NCBI GenBank assembly: GCA_031272775.1
Contig: JAISTB010000014.1
Coordinates: forward strand, 1-64,000
Direction of reading: 5' to 3'
Source: Fusobacteriaceae bacterium
GTDB taxonomy: Bacteria > Fusobacteriota > Fusobacteriia > Fusobacteriales > Fusobacteriaceae
DNA length: 64,000 nt
The notes below the pieces were generated by a model. The model was not told the origin of the DNA. It made no database searches and saw nothing but the letters and a program-made list of their open reading frames with translations. Both the position numbers and the translations under genes were made by a program. Numbering within the stretch: the stretch's first letter is position 1; the number at the start of each line of letters is the position of its first letter. Below, in pieces: positions 1 to 9,058 of this stretch.

Positions 1-242
1 TTCCAATTCCACCAGTTCTGCTTATCTTCGGGAAGTTCCCCGTCATGGTCGGCGTAATACACCGCCAGACGATAACAATACAAAGCGCAGCGGTCAACCG
101 TAAAACCTTTGGCAAGGCAGTCTTTGGCGTAGACTTCGTCGGGGTTCTGTCCTTTAAGGGATTCAATATCCGGGTATCCGGCGGCAATCAGATGTTGCGC
201 CATGTTCTTGCCGATTCCGGGAATTTTCGTCAGGTCGCTCAT
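1..242 (-). CDS. Helix-hairpin-helix protein, Cdd1/pathogenicity-locus type, 3' end cut off
   Basis: The visible 80 residues begin MSDLTKIPGIGKNMAQHLIA, a helix-hairpin-helix motif (IPGIGKNMA) of the kind that contacts nucleic acid backbones. A Cys-rich stretch (KDCLAKGFTVDRCALYCYR) and an aromatic tail (NWWNW) follow, which matches the short Cdd1-like family as I remember it. The reading frame runs off the left edge, so the C-terminus is missing. The ATG overlaps the TGA of the upstream ADP-ribosylglycohydrolase frame in an ATGA arrangement, so the two are probably translationally coupled. The cellular role of this family is not established; the DNA-binding guess rests on the HhH motif alone. 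Confidence 0.72.
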   Translation of the reverse strand, partial: MSDLTKIPGIGKNMAQHLIAAGYPDIESLKGQNPDEVYAKDCLAKGFTVDRCALYCYRLAVYYADHDGELPEDKQNWWNW

Positions 243-1242
243 AGTTCAAAGTCCTCGCTGTGGGAGTGTTTTCCTGCAATCGTATCGACAAATTTCGTAT
301 AAATTTTGTCAAGCAATCCCCGATTCTGCAATTTGGCAAGCCAATCGCCCGGGATGCCGTCCATACCGTAATACAGACCTGCGATTCCGCCTGTTATGGC
401 GGCGACCGTATCGGTATCCAGACCCAGGTTCACAGCTTTCAACGTGGCGTCTTTGTAATTGTCCGTGTTTAAGAGACACCAGATGACGGCTTCCAGGGTT
501 TCCACAACATAGCCGCTGCCTTTGATCTGCTCTTCGGGGGTCTTCGCAAAAACCGCGCAATCCGACAGCCGCTTGTACACATTGATTTCGTCTTTGTATG
601 CGGTATTCCCATAATATTCCAGCGCCTCCAGGGCGCCCCGCTCAATGCAATCGTTCAGGGGATTGCCTCCCGCAACGATTTTATCAATAATCGCAAGATA
701 GACGCCGCAGGCGATTAAATTGCGCGGATGGGCGTGGGTTAGGGCGACGCAGTGGTGATATTCTTTGATGGCCTCTGGATTTTTCCATTGATTCAAGCCG
801 TATTTTGCGAGGATATAAAAAACCATCGGCAAAATCCTCATCAATGAGCCATTTCCGTTGTCCATCTCCCCGCACAACCCGCAGGTATCCGGATCTCTTT
901 GGTCCTCCAGTAATTTAAAATTGCGCCATAACAAGTGCGACCGACGCCAAAGGCCTTGCCGAATACGGCAAATTCTCCACGTTCAAGCCATCTGGAAAAA
1001 TTCTTGCAAACGTCGTTGGCGTTGTATGTACCTTTATCCCCGATGCTTTTGGCCAGGGCTAGGGTCATGGAGGTGTCGTCGGTCCAGGAGCCCGCCGGAA
1101 GATTGAATGTCCCGTACCCGATCATGTCGGTCACGGGTTTTGCTTTGCGCGCCTTGCGCGGTTCAAATTCCACGGGCGCGCCTAAGGCGTCCCCGACAAC
1201 GTGTCCGTAGAGGCTTGCAGAGATTTGTTTTTTTGCTGGCAT
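239..1242 (-). pseudogene. ADP-ribosylglycohydrolase (DraG/ARH type), frameshifted
   Basis: Two frames together spell one protein. The N-terminal part has the metal-binding SWTDDTSM motif and ends its homologous stretch at about GRTCYGAILNY. The C-terminal part resumes with LEDQRDPDTCG, then NGNGSLMRILPM and the second metal site GLDTDTVAAITGGIAG. The switch lies near 905-920, and a single-base change would restore one frame of about 333 residues. All expected catalytic acidic residues are present on the two sides, so this is either a recent inactivation or a sequencing/assembly error. The family removes ADP-ribose from proteins or small molecules. I chose the ATG at 1242 because GGGAGG lies just upstream; an in-frame ATG at 1260 would place that Shine-Dalgarno inside the gene. 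It follows the MATE gene by 22 bases. Confidence 0.75.
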
Positions 1243-1264
1243 ATTTTTTCCTCCCCCCACTCCC

Positions 1265-2626
1265 TCAAGTTTCCTTGACTGTCACATCCATGATCCACTT
1301 GAACGAGCGGTAGCGGATCAAGGCCGCGATACATTTGAGAATCTCGGCCGATTCCACGAAAATCATCAGTTTATGAATCGGGGTCTTGAAGTAAACGCCC
1401 GTAAAGGCGATGGGAATCCCGACAAGCCAGTTGGGCAGCGTCTCCAGCCAGAGGGCGGATTTCGTGTCGCCCCCGGCCCGGAAAAGGCCCAGCAGGATGC
1501 CCCAGTCAATGAGTTTGAAAAACATGAAGACCCCCGCGATCCGGATGACGCCCAGAGCCATGGCGGAAATTTCCGGTTCGAGCTGGTAGAGGCTCACGAT
1601 GGTCGGCGCGGCGAATTCCACAAATACCGCCACCAGCGCCGCCAGAACCGCGCAGATCCGGACGATCTTCCGGGAATAGACCTTGACTTTTTCAAAGTTC
1701 CCTTCCCCGATGGTATGGCCTACAATGACCCCGGCGGAGCTCGAAAGCCCCATAAACACAATGGCCCCGATGGCCATCACGATACCGGCCATCTGCATGG
1801 AAGCCGCCTCCCGGATCCCCAACCTGGCGTAAGCCACATCGAGCAGGATCACGCCGATGATCCAGAGGGATTCCGTCGCGAATACCGGCAAAGACCGCCG
1901 CCAGATCTCCCGGAGAAGCGTTCTTGAAAGGTGGAAGAAATCGCTGATTTTTCCTTTGAGGTCGTAGTCCTTCTTCCAGATCACGAGCAGATACACCGCC
2001 AGCTCCACGAGCCGGGCGAAAACCGTCGCGACGGCCGCGCCTTTTTCCTTCATTACCGGAAAGCCAAAAGCGCCGTAAATCAAGAGATAATTGAAGACCG
2101 TGTTGGTCACGACGCCCAGAGCGGAGGCGACCATGGGGACCTTTGTCTTTCCCATGGAACGGCAGGTGATGCCGATCCCGAAGGAGATCGCGAAGGGGAT
2201 ATAGGAAAAGACCACCCTGCGCAGGTAGGAGACGCTGATCCCGAGGACCGTTTCGTTTCCGGTGTAAACCGAAAGAATCCGCCCCCCCGCGAAAAAAGCT
2301 GTCAGCGTGAAGAACAGCCCCACCACGAGGCCGCAGCGGATCGCGGTTCCCAGGATCTTCCGGATCGTTTTGAAGTCTTTCTTGCCGTAATACTGCGCCA
2401 TAAAGATGCCCATGCCGCTGTTGATCCCGAACAAAAAAAGATCGTAAACCCTGAATATGCTGTTGGCGAAGCCCACGGCGGCGATGTAGTTTTCGCCCAA
2501 TCGTCCGATCATGATATTATCTACAAAGTTAAGCGATGATGTGATCAGCTGCTGGATCACGATGGGGATCCCCAGCGAAAAGATCATTTTGTAAAATTCC
2601 GGCGTATCTGTCTTGAAAAGTTTCAT
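1265..2626 (-). CDS. MATE family efflux transporter
   Basis: This 453-residue polytopic membrane protein has the two-fold MATE architecture: an opening helix with GIPIVIQQLITSSLNFVDNIMIGRLG, the typical start of MATE proteins, and about 12 hydrophobic helices. Family members export cationic drugs or metabolites using a Na+ or H+ gradient, but the substrate here cannot be told from sequence. The length is normal (about 450). It is first in a minus-strand unit with the ADP-ribosylglycohydrolase and HhH genes, and has its own promoter directly after the terminator of the upstream gene. Confidence 0.93.
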   Translation of the reverse strand: MKLFKTDTPEFYKMIFSLGIPIVIQQLITSSLNFVDNIMIGRLGENYIAAVGFANSIFRVYDLFLFGINSGMGIFMAQYYGKKDFKTIRKILGTAIRCGLVVGLFFTLTAFFAGGRILSVYTGNETVLGISVSYLRRVVFSYIPFAISFGIGITCRSMGKTKVPMVASALGVVTNTVFNYLLIYGAFGFPVMKEKGAAVATVFARLVELAVYLLVIWKKDYDLKGKISDFFHLSRTLLREIWRRSLPVFATESLWIIGVILLDVAYARLGIREAASMQMAGIVMAIGAIVFMGLSSSAGVIVGHTIGEGNFEKVKVYSRKIVRICAVLAALVAVFVEFAAPTIVSLYQLEPEISAMALGVIRIAGVFMFFKLIDWGILLGLFRAGGDTKSALWLETLPNWLVGIPIAFTGVYFKTPIHKLMIFVESAEILKCIAALIRYRSFKWIMDVTVKET

Positions 2627-2664
2627 GTTGCTCCCTTATTTTTTGTTTCGTTTTTCGTACCCTC

Positions 2665-2693
2665 ATTATACAGGATTTATGTCAATCCCGCAA
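2665..2693 (-). promoter_or_regulatory. Sigma-70-type promoter of the MATE gene
   Basis: Read on the minus strand: TTGCGG, 17 bases, TATAAT, ending about 39 bases before the MATE ATG. The -10 is perfect and the -35 is weak. It starts right beside the T-run of the terminator of the preceding gene. Confidence 0.6.
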
Positions 2694-2728
2694 TAAAAAA
2701 AACCGCCCCGCTCTTCGGGAGCGGGGCG
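2694..2728 (-). terminator. Rho-independent terminator after the small exported protein
   Basis: On the minus strand a perfect 10-bp stem (CGCCCCGCTC with GAGCGGGGCG, 5-base loop) is followed by eight T residues. It lies 8 bases after the stop codon of the gene at 2737-3168 and separates it from the MATE gene. Confidence 0.9.
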
Positions 2729-2736
2729 CTGTCCAA

Positions 2737-3168
2737 TTAACCCATCCAGGCCGTTTTCTCGCTGTTTTCGGTTGTTTTTTGCTGAAGTTCCTGCTTTTTC
2801 CATTCCTCATAATACTGCTTTTCGAGCTTCGTACGGAACTTTACCCTTTCTGTTGCCATCTCGATGCGGATTTTTTCGATTTTGCTCCAGTCGGGGTTTT
2901 CTTTGTTGAATTCGCGGCGGAGCTCCAGGTCTTTTTCTGCCATAAGGATTCTGAAATCTTCCACATCCCGGGACAAACGCTCGTTTTTTGTGTCGGGAAA
3001 CGTAGTAAACCCTCGGCGAAAACCCCTGTCCCCCAAATTTCCTTCAAAGCAGCGGACGATGATCGTTCCCGCCGGCGTCTCATACCGCCGGACGCTGTCC
3101 CAGGGTCTCGCCTGGGCGACGCCCGTCAGCGTCAGCAATAATGTTCCGATGGTCAGCATTTTTTTCAT
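2737..3168 (-). CDS. Small exported protein with Spy/CpxP-like helical core
   Basis: 143 residues: a signal peptide (MKKMLTIGTLLLTLTGVAQA, cleavage likely before RPWD), then a charged helical region, about residues 68-128, rich in E, K and R with the pattern ILMAEKDLELRREF and KIRIEMATERVKF. That pattern resembles the hooked helices of Spy/CpxP/ZraP periplasmic proteins, which bind unfolded proteins or metals. I see no diagnostic LTxxQ motif, so the family assignment is inference. It is monocistronic: it follows the sigma-54 regulator's terminator and ends in its own. Its start is preceded by an AAGGAGTTGAGATAA-like ribosome site. Confidence 0.6.
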   Translation of the reverse strand: MKKMLTIGTLLLTLTGVAQARPWDSVRRYETPAGTIIVRCFEGNLGDRGFRRGFTTFPDTKNERLSRDVEDFRILMAEKDLELRREFNKENPDWSKIEKIRIEMATERVKFRTKLEKQYYEEWKKQELQQKTTENSEKTAWMG

Positions 3169-3249
3169 TTATCTCAACTCCTTTTCAGATATTGTTTTGC
3201 ATGTACCTATTTGTACCATGAAAAAATGTCGTGAACATGTCAGGGGGTC

Positions 3250-3280
3250 AAAAAAAGAAGCGCGGTATCCCGCGCCTCTT
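3250..3280 (-). terminator. Terminator after the sigma-54 activator gene
   Basis: Minus strand: an 11-bp stem with one G-T pair (AAGAGGCGCGG, loop GATA, CCGCGCTTCTT) running into a T-rich tract. It closes the long minus-strand operon and isolates it from the small exported protein gene. Confidence 0.85.
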
Positions 3281-3311
3281 CGGCGTTTCCAAATGTAGCT
3301 TTTTTGCGACA

Positions 3312-4760
3312 TTAAATTACGCTGGCTTTTCCGTATATCCGGGCCTCTTCCGGGTCTGTACGGAAACCGTACTTTCGGATTTTGTTGGCAAGGCCGTATT
3401 TTTTGATCTTTTTGTAAATCACCGTCCGGTGGATTTGCATTTCCCGGGCCGTATCGTTGCAATTCCAGCCGTTGCGCTCAAGGGCAGCCTCCAGGATGTC
3501 CCGCTCGTAGCTTTCGAGCAGCTCGTGCAGGGACCGCCGCTCGTCCAGGACGGGCTTGCTCATGGTGACCATTCGCGAAGGCAGATCCACAAGCCCGATG
3601 TACATATCGTCGGAACTGGCGTAGGCGCTCTTGATGACGTTGTCGAGTTCCCGGATATTGCCGGGCCAGGTGTATTCCTTGAATATTTTCAAAACTTCCT
3701 TGGAAAAGAGCTTTGCCATGCGCATTTCCCGGTTCAACTCGTCGAGGAAATAGTTGGCAATCTCCAAAATATCGTCTTTCCGTTCCCGCAGGGGAACCAT
3801 CTCAATATTGATCACGTTGAGCCGGTAGAAGAGGTCTTCCCGGAACTCGCCGTTTCTGATCATCTGCTGTAAATCCTTCCGGGTCGCCGCGATGATTCTG
3901 ACGTCGATCGGTATGGTCTCAAGGCTCCCGATGGGTTCTATTTTCCGCTCCTGCAATACGCGCAGCAGCTTTGCCTGCATTTTTAGCGGCATGTCGCCGA
4001 TTTCGTCGAGGAAAATCGTCCCGCCGTTGGCGATCAGGAATTTTCCCTTTTTCCCGCCTTTTTTCGCGCCGGTAAAGGCGCCTTCCTCATAGCCGAAAAG
4101 TTCCGATTCAAGCAATTCTTCGGGGATTGAGGCGCAGTCGATGCTGACCATGGGTTTGTTGGAACGGGCGCTGGTGTTGTGAATGGCGTTGGCGAAAACT
4201 TCCTTGCCCGTGCCGGTCTCTCCGGTCAGGAGCACCGAAAAACTGGTGTTGGCGGCTTTGACGCCGTCCACTTTGTTCTTGAGAAACGAGGGGCTTGAGC
4301 CGATAATGTCGTCGAAGGAACTGCGGCCGCGGCCGATTCTCTTGTATTCCTCGCGGTAGTATTCGAGCTGGTCATATTCGGCCATCAGTTTTTTTGCCAC
4401 GTCCAGCGATTGCAGGCGGAATTTTACCTGGGCCACGCCGGCCACGACTTTGCCTTCCTCGTCTTCCACGTAGGAACGACTGACGATGATTTTTCTTTCT
4501 TTGGAGGTCCCGGCCACGTACGTATGGATCACGCCGTATTCCCGAAAATGGTTCTGGACAATATCAATCATTTTGGAATTGGGGATGATGTTGAGTATGG
4601 TTTTCCCGATCACATCCTCCTTTTTCTTGCCAAAGAAATTGCAGTAGGATTCGTTGATATCCGTAACGTTTCCCTTTGTGTCCACTACGATGAATCCGTC
4701 TTCGGACATCTCGATCAGCTGGTCGAATATATGCTTGTATTCTTCCTTGGGAATCAGCAT
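3312..4760 (-). CDS. PAS-sensing sigma-54-dependent transcriptional activator
   Basis: 482 residues with the classic three-part layout. A PAS domain (about 8-115) senses a ligand or redox state. The AAA+ domain (about 150-380) has Walker A GETGTGKE at 180-187, the sigma-54 contact loop GAFTGA at 227-232 and Walker B GGTIFLDEIGD. A Fis-type helix-turn-helix sits near 430-455 (NDTAREMQIHRTVIYKKIKK). There is no receiver domain, so activation is by direct ligand sensing. It is last in the operon that starts with the GntP permease, whose promoter is a sigma-54 type, so it probably activates its own operon in response to the transported acid or its CoA ester. A strong GGAGG precedes the ATG. The ligand is unknown. 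Confidence 0.95.
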   Translation of the reverse strand: MLIPKEEYKHIFDQLIEMSEDGFIVVDTKGNVTDINESYCNFFGKKKEDVIGKTILNIIPNSKMIDIVQNHFREYGVIHTYVAGTSKERKIIVSRSYVEDEEGKVVAGVAQVKFRLQSLDVAKKLMAEYDQLEYYREEYKRIGRGRSSFDDIIGSSPSFLKNKVDGVKAANTSFSVLLTGETGTGKEVFANAIHNTSARSNKPMVSIDCASIPEELLESELFGYEEGAFTGAKKGGKKGKFLIANGGTIFLDEIGDMPLKMQAKLLRVLQERKIEPIGSLETIPIDVRIIAATRKDLQQMIRNGEFREDLFYRLNVINIEMVPLRERKDDILEIANYFLDELNREMRMAKLFSKEVLKIFKEYTWPGNIRELDNVIKSAYASSDDMYIGLVDLPSRMVTMSKPVLDERRSLHELLESYERDILEAALERNGWNCNDTAREMQIHRTVIYKKIKKYGLANKIRKYGFRTDPEEARIYGKASVI

Positions 4761-4832
4761 GGGTCCTCCTTTTTTGAAGCGCCTCAGGAGCGCCCCTTCG
4801 GACGCCCCTGAAACACTTGCTTAGTCAGGATG

Positions 4833-5864
4833 TTACAACTTCCTTTTTTTTGCCGCTTCGGTCATGGCGGGCACGATCTCGTTGAGATCGCCCACAATGC
4901 CGTAATCACAGATTTTGAAGATGGGCGCGCCCGGATCTTTATTGATCGCCACGATGTACTTGGACTCGCTCATGCCTGCCTGATGCTGGATAGCGCCGGA
5001 AATACCGCAGGCGATGTAAACGTTGGGCCGGACTGTCGTCCCGGTCTGTCCCACTTGATGGGACTGATCGATCCAACCGGAGTCGACGGCCGCGCGGGAC
5101 GCGCCTACTTCTCCGCCCAGGGCTTCGGCCAGGTCTTCGATCAGCTTGAAGTTTTCAGGCTTCTTGAGACCTCTGCCGCCCGACACGATGATTTTGGCGC
5201 CCGTGAGGTTCACGAGCTTCTTTCCCGCCGATTTTACGTCGATGACCTTGGCGCGGATGTCCGAGGCGTTCAGTTTCGGTTCATAGACTTCGACGGTCCC
5301 CGTGGGGCTTTCCTGGTATTTGGCCTTTTCCATGACGCCCGGTCTTACGGTCGCCATTTGCGGGCGGTTTTTGGGACAAATGATGGTCGCCATGAGGTTT
5401 CCCCCAAAGGCGGGTCTGGTTTGCAGGAATTTTTTGTCCTCGGGATCGATCGCCAATTTTGTGCAGTCGGCGGTAAGTCCCGTGCCGACCTTGGCCGCCA
5501 CCCGGGGGGCGAAGTCCCTGCCCAGGGAAGTCGCGCCGAACAGCACGATTTCCGGCTTTTTTTCGAGAATGACCCTTGCGGTCGAAAGGGCGTAGCCTTC
5601 CGTGGAAAATTTGTCCAGCAGGGGATCCTTGACGTAGATGACCTTGTCGGCCCCGTAATGGAGCAACTCTTTCACTTTTTCATCGAGGTCCGCGCCCAGG
5701 AGCACAACCGCCAGCTTTTTTCCCAGTTCCGCGGCAAGCTTTTTGCCCTCGCCGAGGAGCTCTATGGTAATGGGGCTGATGATCCCGTCACGCTGTTCCC
5801 CGATGACCCATACGTCATTGTAGTCTTTCAGATTGATGTCTTGATTTACTTTTGCTCTGGCCAT
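4833..5864 (-). CDS. etfA: Electron transfer flavoprotein alpha subunit
   Basis: 343 residues. The N-terminal Etf domain is followed by the conserved C-terminal FAD domain: SGGRGL, GASRAAVDSGWI, QVGQTGTTVRPNVYIACGIS and SESKYIVAINKDPGAPIF. Etf-alpha with Etf-beta carries electrons to or from acyl-CoA dehydrogenases. It lies 12 bases after etfB and downstream of the acyl-CoA dehydrogenase, so its partner is almost certainly that enzyme. Whether this Etf bifurcates electrons, as in butyryl-CoA dehydrogenase complexes, cannot be decided by eye. FixB-type naming would also be valid. Confidence 0.96.
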   Translation of the reverse strand: MARAKVNQDINLKDYNDVWVIGEQRDGIISPITIELLGEGKKLAAELGKKLAVVLLGADLDEKVKELLHYGADKVIYVKDPLLDKFSTEGYALSTARVILEKKPEIVLFGATSLGRDFAPRVAAKVGTGLTADCTKLAIDPEDKKFLQTRPAFGGNLMATIICPKNRPQMATVRPGVMEKAKYQESPTGTVEVYEPKLNASDIRAKVIDVKSAGKKLVNLTGAKIIVSGGRGLKKPENFKLIEDLAEALGGEVGASRAAVDSGWIDQSHQVGQTGTTVRPNVYIACGISGAIQHQAGMSESKYIVAINKDPGAPIFKICDYGIVGDLNEIVPAMTEAAKKRKL

Positions 5865-5876
5865 ATTCTCCCCCTC

Positions 5877-6665
5877 CTATATCACGTTGGCTGCTTTGAG
5901 CTTGTCGAGCAGCTTGTCCACTATTTCGGTCTTGTCGGCCCCTTCGATGATCTCGCTGTGCTTTTCCTTTGTGGGAACAAAGGAGCTGTGTACGTTGGTG
6001 GGGGAGCCTTTGAGTCCGATCTGCGTCGGATCCACAGGAAGGTCTTCCGAGGTCAGCGTCTTCACCAGATCTGTTGTATATGCCTCAAAGACGCGTTTTA
6101 CCCGGGGATAGCGCGGCGTGTTCAAATCCTGGATCGCCGTGATCAGTACGGGTTTCGTCGTCTCGATGATGTAGTCGACGCCTTCGGTTTTTCTGGTAAT
6201 CACATACTTGTCGCCTTTTTCTTCTATGGCCTTGGCGTAGGTCACCTGGGGGATATCGAGGAATTCCGCGATTTCCGGTCCCACTTGGGCCGTATCCCCG
6301 TCGATGGCCTGTCTGCCGCAGAAGATCAGGTCATAGTTGCCGATTTTTTCAATGGCCGCGGCCACAATGGTGGCCGTTGCCCATGTGTCCGAACCGCCGA
6401 AAGCGCGGTCTGTGATCAGGTAAACTTCGTCGGCGCCCATGGCGTAGGCTTCCTTCAGGGCTTCCTTGGCCTGGGGCGGACCCATGCTGATGACGGTGAC
6501 TTTCCCGCCGTTCTTGTCCCGGAGCTGCAGGGCCGCTTCGATGGCGTTCTTGTCGTCGGGATTGATGATGCTGGGCACGCCGTCCCGGATCAAGGTGCCG
6601 GTTTCCTGATTGATTCTGACTTCATTGGTATCGGGTACCTGTTTGATACATACGATAATATTCAT
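5877..6665 (-). CDS. etfB: Electron transfer flavoprotein beta subunit
   Basis: 262 residues starting MNIIVCIKQVPDTNEVRI, the near-invariant start of Etf-beta/FixA proteins, with CGRQAIDGDTAQVGPEIAEF in the middle, the signature segment of the family. It forms the heterodimer with EtfA encoded 12 bases downstream, and lies 13 bases after the acyl-CoA dehydrogenase gene. The spacing and fixed order (dehydrogenase, beta, alpha) point to co-translation as one redox module in the cytoplasm. Confidence 0.97.
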   Translation of the reverse strand: MNIIVCIKQVPDTNEVRINQETGTLIRDGVPSIINPDDKNAIEAALQLRDKNGGKVTVISMGPPQAKEALKEAYAMGADEVYLITDRAFGGSDTWATATIVAAAIEKIGNYDLIFCGRQAIDGDTAQVGPEIAEFLDIPQVTYAKAIEEKGDKYVITRKTEGVDYIIETTKPVLITAIQDLNTPRYPRVKRVFEAYTTDLVKTLTSEDLPVDPTQIGLKGSPTNVHSSFVPTKEKHSEIIEGADKTEIVDKLLDKLKAANVI

Positions 6666-6678
6666 GCGTCCTCCCCCC

Positions 6679-7821
6679 TTAACCCAACACGGACCTGGAA
6701 ATCACGAGCTTGTGGATTTCGGAGGTTCCTTCATAGATTTCGGTAATCTTGGCGTCTCTGTACATCCGTTCGAGCGGATAATCGTTCATGTAGCCGTAGC
6801 CGCCGTGGATCTGCAACGCGAGGTTTGTGACCTCCCGGGCGCAGATGGACGCGTTGTACTTGGCCATGGCCGCGATCTTTGTGTGGTTCTGTCCCGAGGC
6901 TTTCAGCCAGGCCGCGTGGAAAACGAGCCACTTGGCCGCTTCAATTTTCGTCGCCATATCGGCGATATACCAGCCGACGCCCTGCAGGGCGGCGATGGGT
7001 TTGCCGAACTGAACGCGCTCGTGCATGTACTTCACGCTTTCTTCAAGGGCGCCTTCGGCGATCCCCACAGCCTGCGCGCCGACGCCGATTCTCGCGCCGT
7101 CGAGACAGGTCATGGCCATGCCGAAGCCCCGGCCTTCTTTACCGACAAGGTTTTCCTTCGGCACCCGGCAGTTGTCGAAGATGAGCTCGACGGTTTCGGA
7201 CCCGTGCAGGCCCATTTTGTTTTCGATCTTGCCTACGGAAAATCCCGGCGTTCCCTTTTCCACGATGATACAGGACATGCCCTTCAGTCCCTTGGAAGGA
7301 TCGGTCAGGGCGAATACGAGAACGGCCGAAGCCTGTCCGCCGCCGGAAATAAAGCATTTTGTTCCGTTCAGCACATACTCGCCGGTCTTTTCGTCGAGGA
7401 TGGCCGATGTCCGGGCCGATGCCGCGTCGGATCCCGCGTTGGGTTCCGTCAGGGCAAAAGCCCCCAATTTTCCGCCTTCAGCCATCATGGGCAGATATTT
7501 TTTCTTCTGCTCGTCGTTTCCGAACTTCATGATGCACTGGGCAAATATGGTGTGTATGGAGAGGATGGCCGCTGTGGAAGCGCATTTCTTCGCGATTTCC
7601 AGAACGATAAGGGCTTTGTCGACGTCGTTTCCGCCAGAGCCGCCCTGTTCCACAGGCGTCCCGATGCCGGTAAAGCCGATTTCCGCCATTTTCGCGAATG
7701 TTTCCGCGGGGTAACGGTGCTCCCGGTCTATTACATCGGCAAGGGGCAACACTTCTTTTTCAGCGAACTCCTTTGCCACCCGTTGCAGCATCAGTTGCGC
7801 CTCGGTAAAATTAAAATCCAT
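6679..7821 (-). CDS. Acyl-CoA dehydrogenase (enoyl-CoA reductase direction likely)
   Basis: 380 residues, the usual length. Family marks include FALTEPNAGSDA (flavin/substrate region), the C-terminal QIHGGYGYMNDYPLERMYRD and the YEGTSEIHK motif whose Glu (about residue 364) is the catalytic base in butyryl-CoA-type dehydrogenases. It interconverts acyl-CoA and 2,3-enoyl-CoA with FAD and Etf. In an anaerobe with a dedicated CoA-transferase and Etf it more likely reduces an enoyl-CoA as an electron sink; that direction is inference. The substrate could be crotonobetainyl-, acrylyl-, crotonyl- or aryl-acrylyl-CoA. Confidence 0.95.
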   Translation of the reverse strand: MDFNFTEAQLMLQRVAKEFAEKEVLPLADVIDREHRYPAETFAKMAEIGFTGIGTPVEQGGSGGNDVDKALIVLEIAKKCASTAAILSIHTIFAQCIMKFGNDEQKKKYLPMMAEGGKLGAFALTEPNAGSDAASARTSAILDEKTGEYVLNGTKCFISGGGQASAVLVFALTDPSKGLKGMSCIIVEKGTPGFSVGKIENKMGLHGSETVELIFDNCRVPKENLVGKEGRGFGMAMTCLDGARIGVGAQAVGIAEGALEESVKYMHERVQFGKPIAALQGVGWYIADMATKIEAAKWLVFHAAWLKASGQNHTKIAAMAKYNASICAREVTNLALQIHGGYGYMNDYPLERMYRDAKITEIYEGTSEIHKLVISRSVLG

Positions 7822-7846
7822 AGATACCTCCTGATTTTTGAAAAAA

Positions 7847-9058
7847 CTACTTGTTGACTACGATGGTCCCCTTCTCCAGATATGCTTTGATCGTTTCGTC
7901 GCTGTAGCCGATTTCCTTCAGGATTTCTTCGGAATCTTCGCCGATCAGCGGAGCGTCTTTAATCGGATTCAGTTCGATGTTCTCAAACTTGATGGGCGTC
8001 AGGGCAAGCTTGGTCACAGTGCCGTTCCGGTGCTTAAAATCGGCCACGTAGTTGTTTTCCAGCGCCTGGGCGTCCTTCCAGACGTCGGCGAAGTGCTGGA
8101 TCCGTTCGTTGGCGATGTCGGCCTTTGTCAGCATTTCCACAACTTCGTCCTGGGTGTATTTTACGAACTCCTGATCGAGGATGGCGATCAGCTCGGGCGC
8201 GTTTTTCTTGGCTTCGAGGGTCGTCAGGAACTTGTCGTTCTTGAGATCGGGCCGGCCCAGCAGGTCGCAGAGTACCGGGAAATACCGTTCATGTTCGAGA
8301 ATCGATACGAATACCCACTGTCCGTCTTTACACTTGAAGGAATTGATGACTGCGGATGTGGCGTTCTTTCTTGTCTTGGGATAAACGTCCTCGTACTGGG
8401 TCGTTGCCATTTCCGTACTGGCGCTCCAGATGGCCTGGGATAAGAGCGATACCATTACTTTCTGACCCTTTCCGGTCTTCTGCTGATAGTAGAGGGCCGC
8501 GCAGATACCGCCCGAAAGGCTGCACGCCGTTGTGGCGTCGCCGAATCCGATGGGCGGATTGACCGGGGACGTGTCTTTTTCCACCAAGTCGGCCATGGCG
8601 CCGCTTCTGGCCCAGAAGGCCACGGTGTCAAAACCGGCGTTGTCCTTGGCGGGACCGTAGTCGCCGAAACCGTTGATCTGTGCCCAGATCAGGTGCGGAT
8701 GCTTTTCGTGCAAGGTCTCATAGTCGAGACCGAGCCGCTTCAAAGCGCCCGTCCGGTAACTGGAAACGAAAACATTGGCTGTCTTCAGCAGATCGTCCAT
8801 GATTTTCAGCCCTTCGGGATCCTTCAGATTGATACAGAGCCCTCTTTTGTTGGCATTGTAGGTCGTGTAAACGGGATTGATCTCCCGGTCGATGACGGGG
8901 GCCGTCATGTTGGCGCCCAGTTTTCTGCCGGGATCGCCGAAGCTCGGCTCCACTTTGATAACGTCCGCGCCCCAGTCGCCAAGGATTCTGGCGGTACCGG
9001 GCCCGGCGACGAAGTAGGTAAGGTCTACTACTTTTACGCCTTCCAAAGGTTTATTCAT
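7847..9058 (-). CDS. Class III (CaiB/BaiF) CoA-transferase
   Basis: 403 residues from the ATG at 9058, which has GGAGG 6 bases upstream; an earlier in-frame ATG would only add 11 unlike residues. The start EGVKVVDLTYFVAGPG and GADVIKVEP are typical of the family. The nucleophilic Asp is expected in FGDATTACS (Asp174), matching the formyl-CoA transferase Asp. Members move CoA between carboxylic acids, as in CaiB, FldA and HadA. Placed between a carboxylate permease and an acyl-CoA dehydrogenase, it most likely charges the imported acid using the product acyl-CoA as donor, which makes activation free of ATP cost. Confidence 0.94.
   Translation of the reverse strand: MNKPLEGVKVVDLTYFVAGPGTARILGDWGADVIKVEPSFGDPGRKLGANMTAPVIDREINPVYTTYNANKRGLCINLKDPEGLKIMDDLLKTANVFVSSYRTGALKRLGLDYETLHEKHPHLIWAQINGFGDYGPAKDNAGFDTVAFWARSGAMADLVEKDTSPVNPPIGFGDATTACSLSGGICAALYYQQKTGKGQKVMVSLLSQAIWSASTEMATTQYEDVYPKTRKNATSAVINSFKCKDGQWVFVSILEHERYFPVLCDLLGRPDLKNDKFLTTLEAKKNAPELIAILDQEFVKYTQDEVVEMLTKADIANERIQHFADVWKDAQALENNYVADFKHRNGTVTKLALTPIKFENIELNPIKDAPLIGEDSEEILKEIGYSDETIKAYLEKGTIVVNK

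Noticed and set aside
2640-2670. TTGACA/TATAAT pair before the MATE gene
   Set aside because: The two hexamers are only 9 bases apart, too close to work together; TTGCGG at 17 bases was used as the -35.
4761-4832. Terminator between etfA and the sigma-54 regulator
   Set aside because: The GC-rich inverted repeats are imperfect and have only a short T stretch on the operon strand; at most a partial stop, so the genes are kept in one operon.
4830-6746. A long open frame (638 codons) on the plus strand opposite the etfA/etfB genes
   Set aside because: It mirrors the codon pattern of the real genes in G+C-rich DNA, has no family resemblance and no ribosome site; the same holds for the long plus-strand frames opposite other minus-strand genes.
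4833-7821. Assigning the Etf/acyl-CoA dehydrogenase as an electron-bifurcating complex
   Set aside because: No residue I can read by eye settles the second FAD type, and the usual crotonase/thiolase genes of butyrate synthesis are absent.
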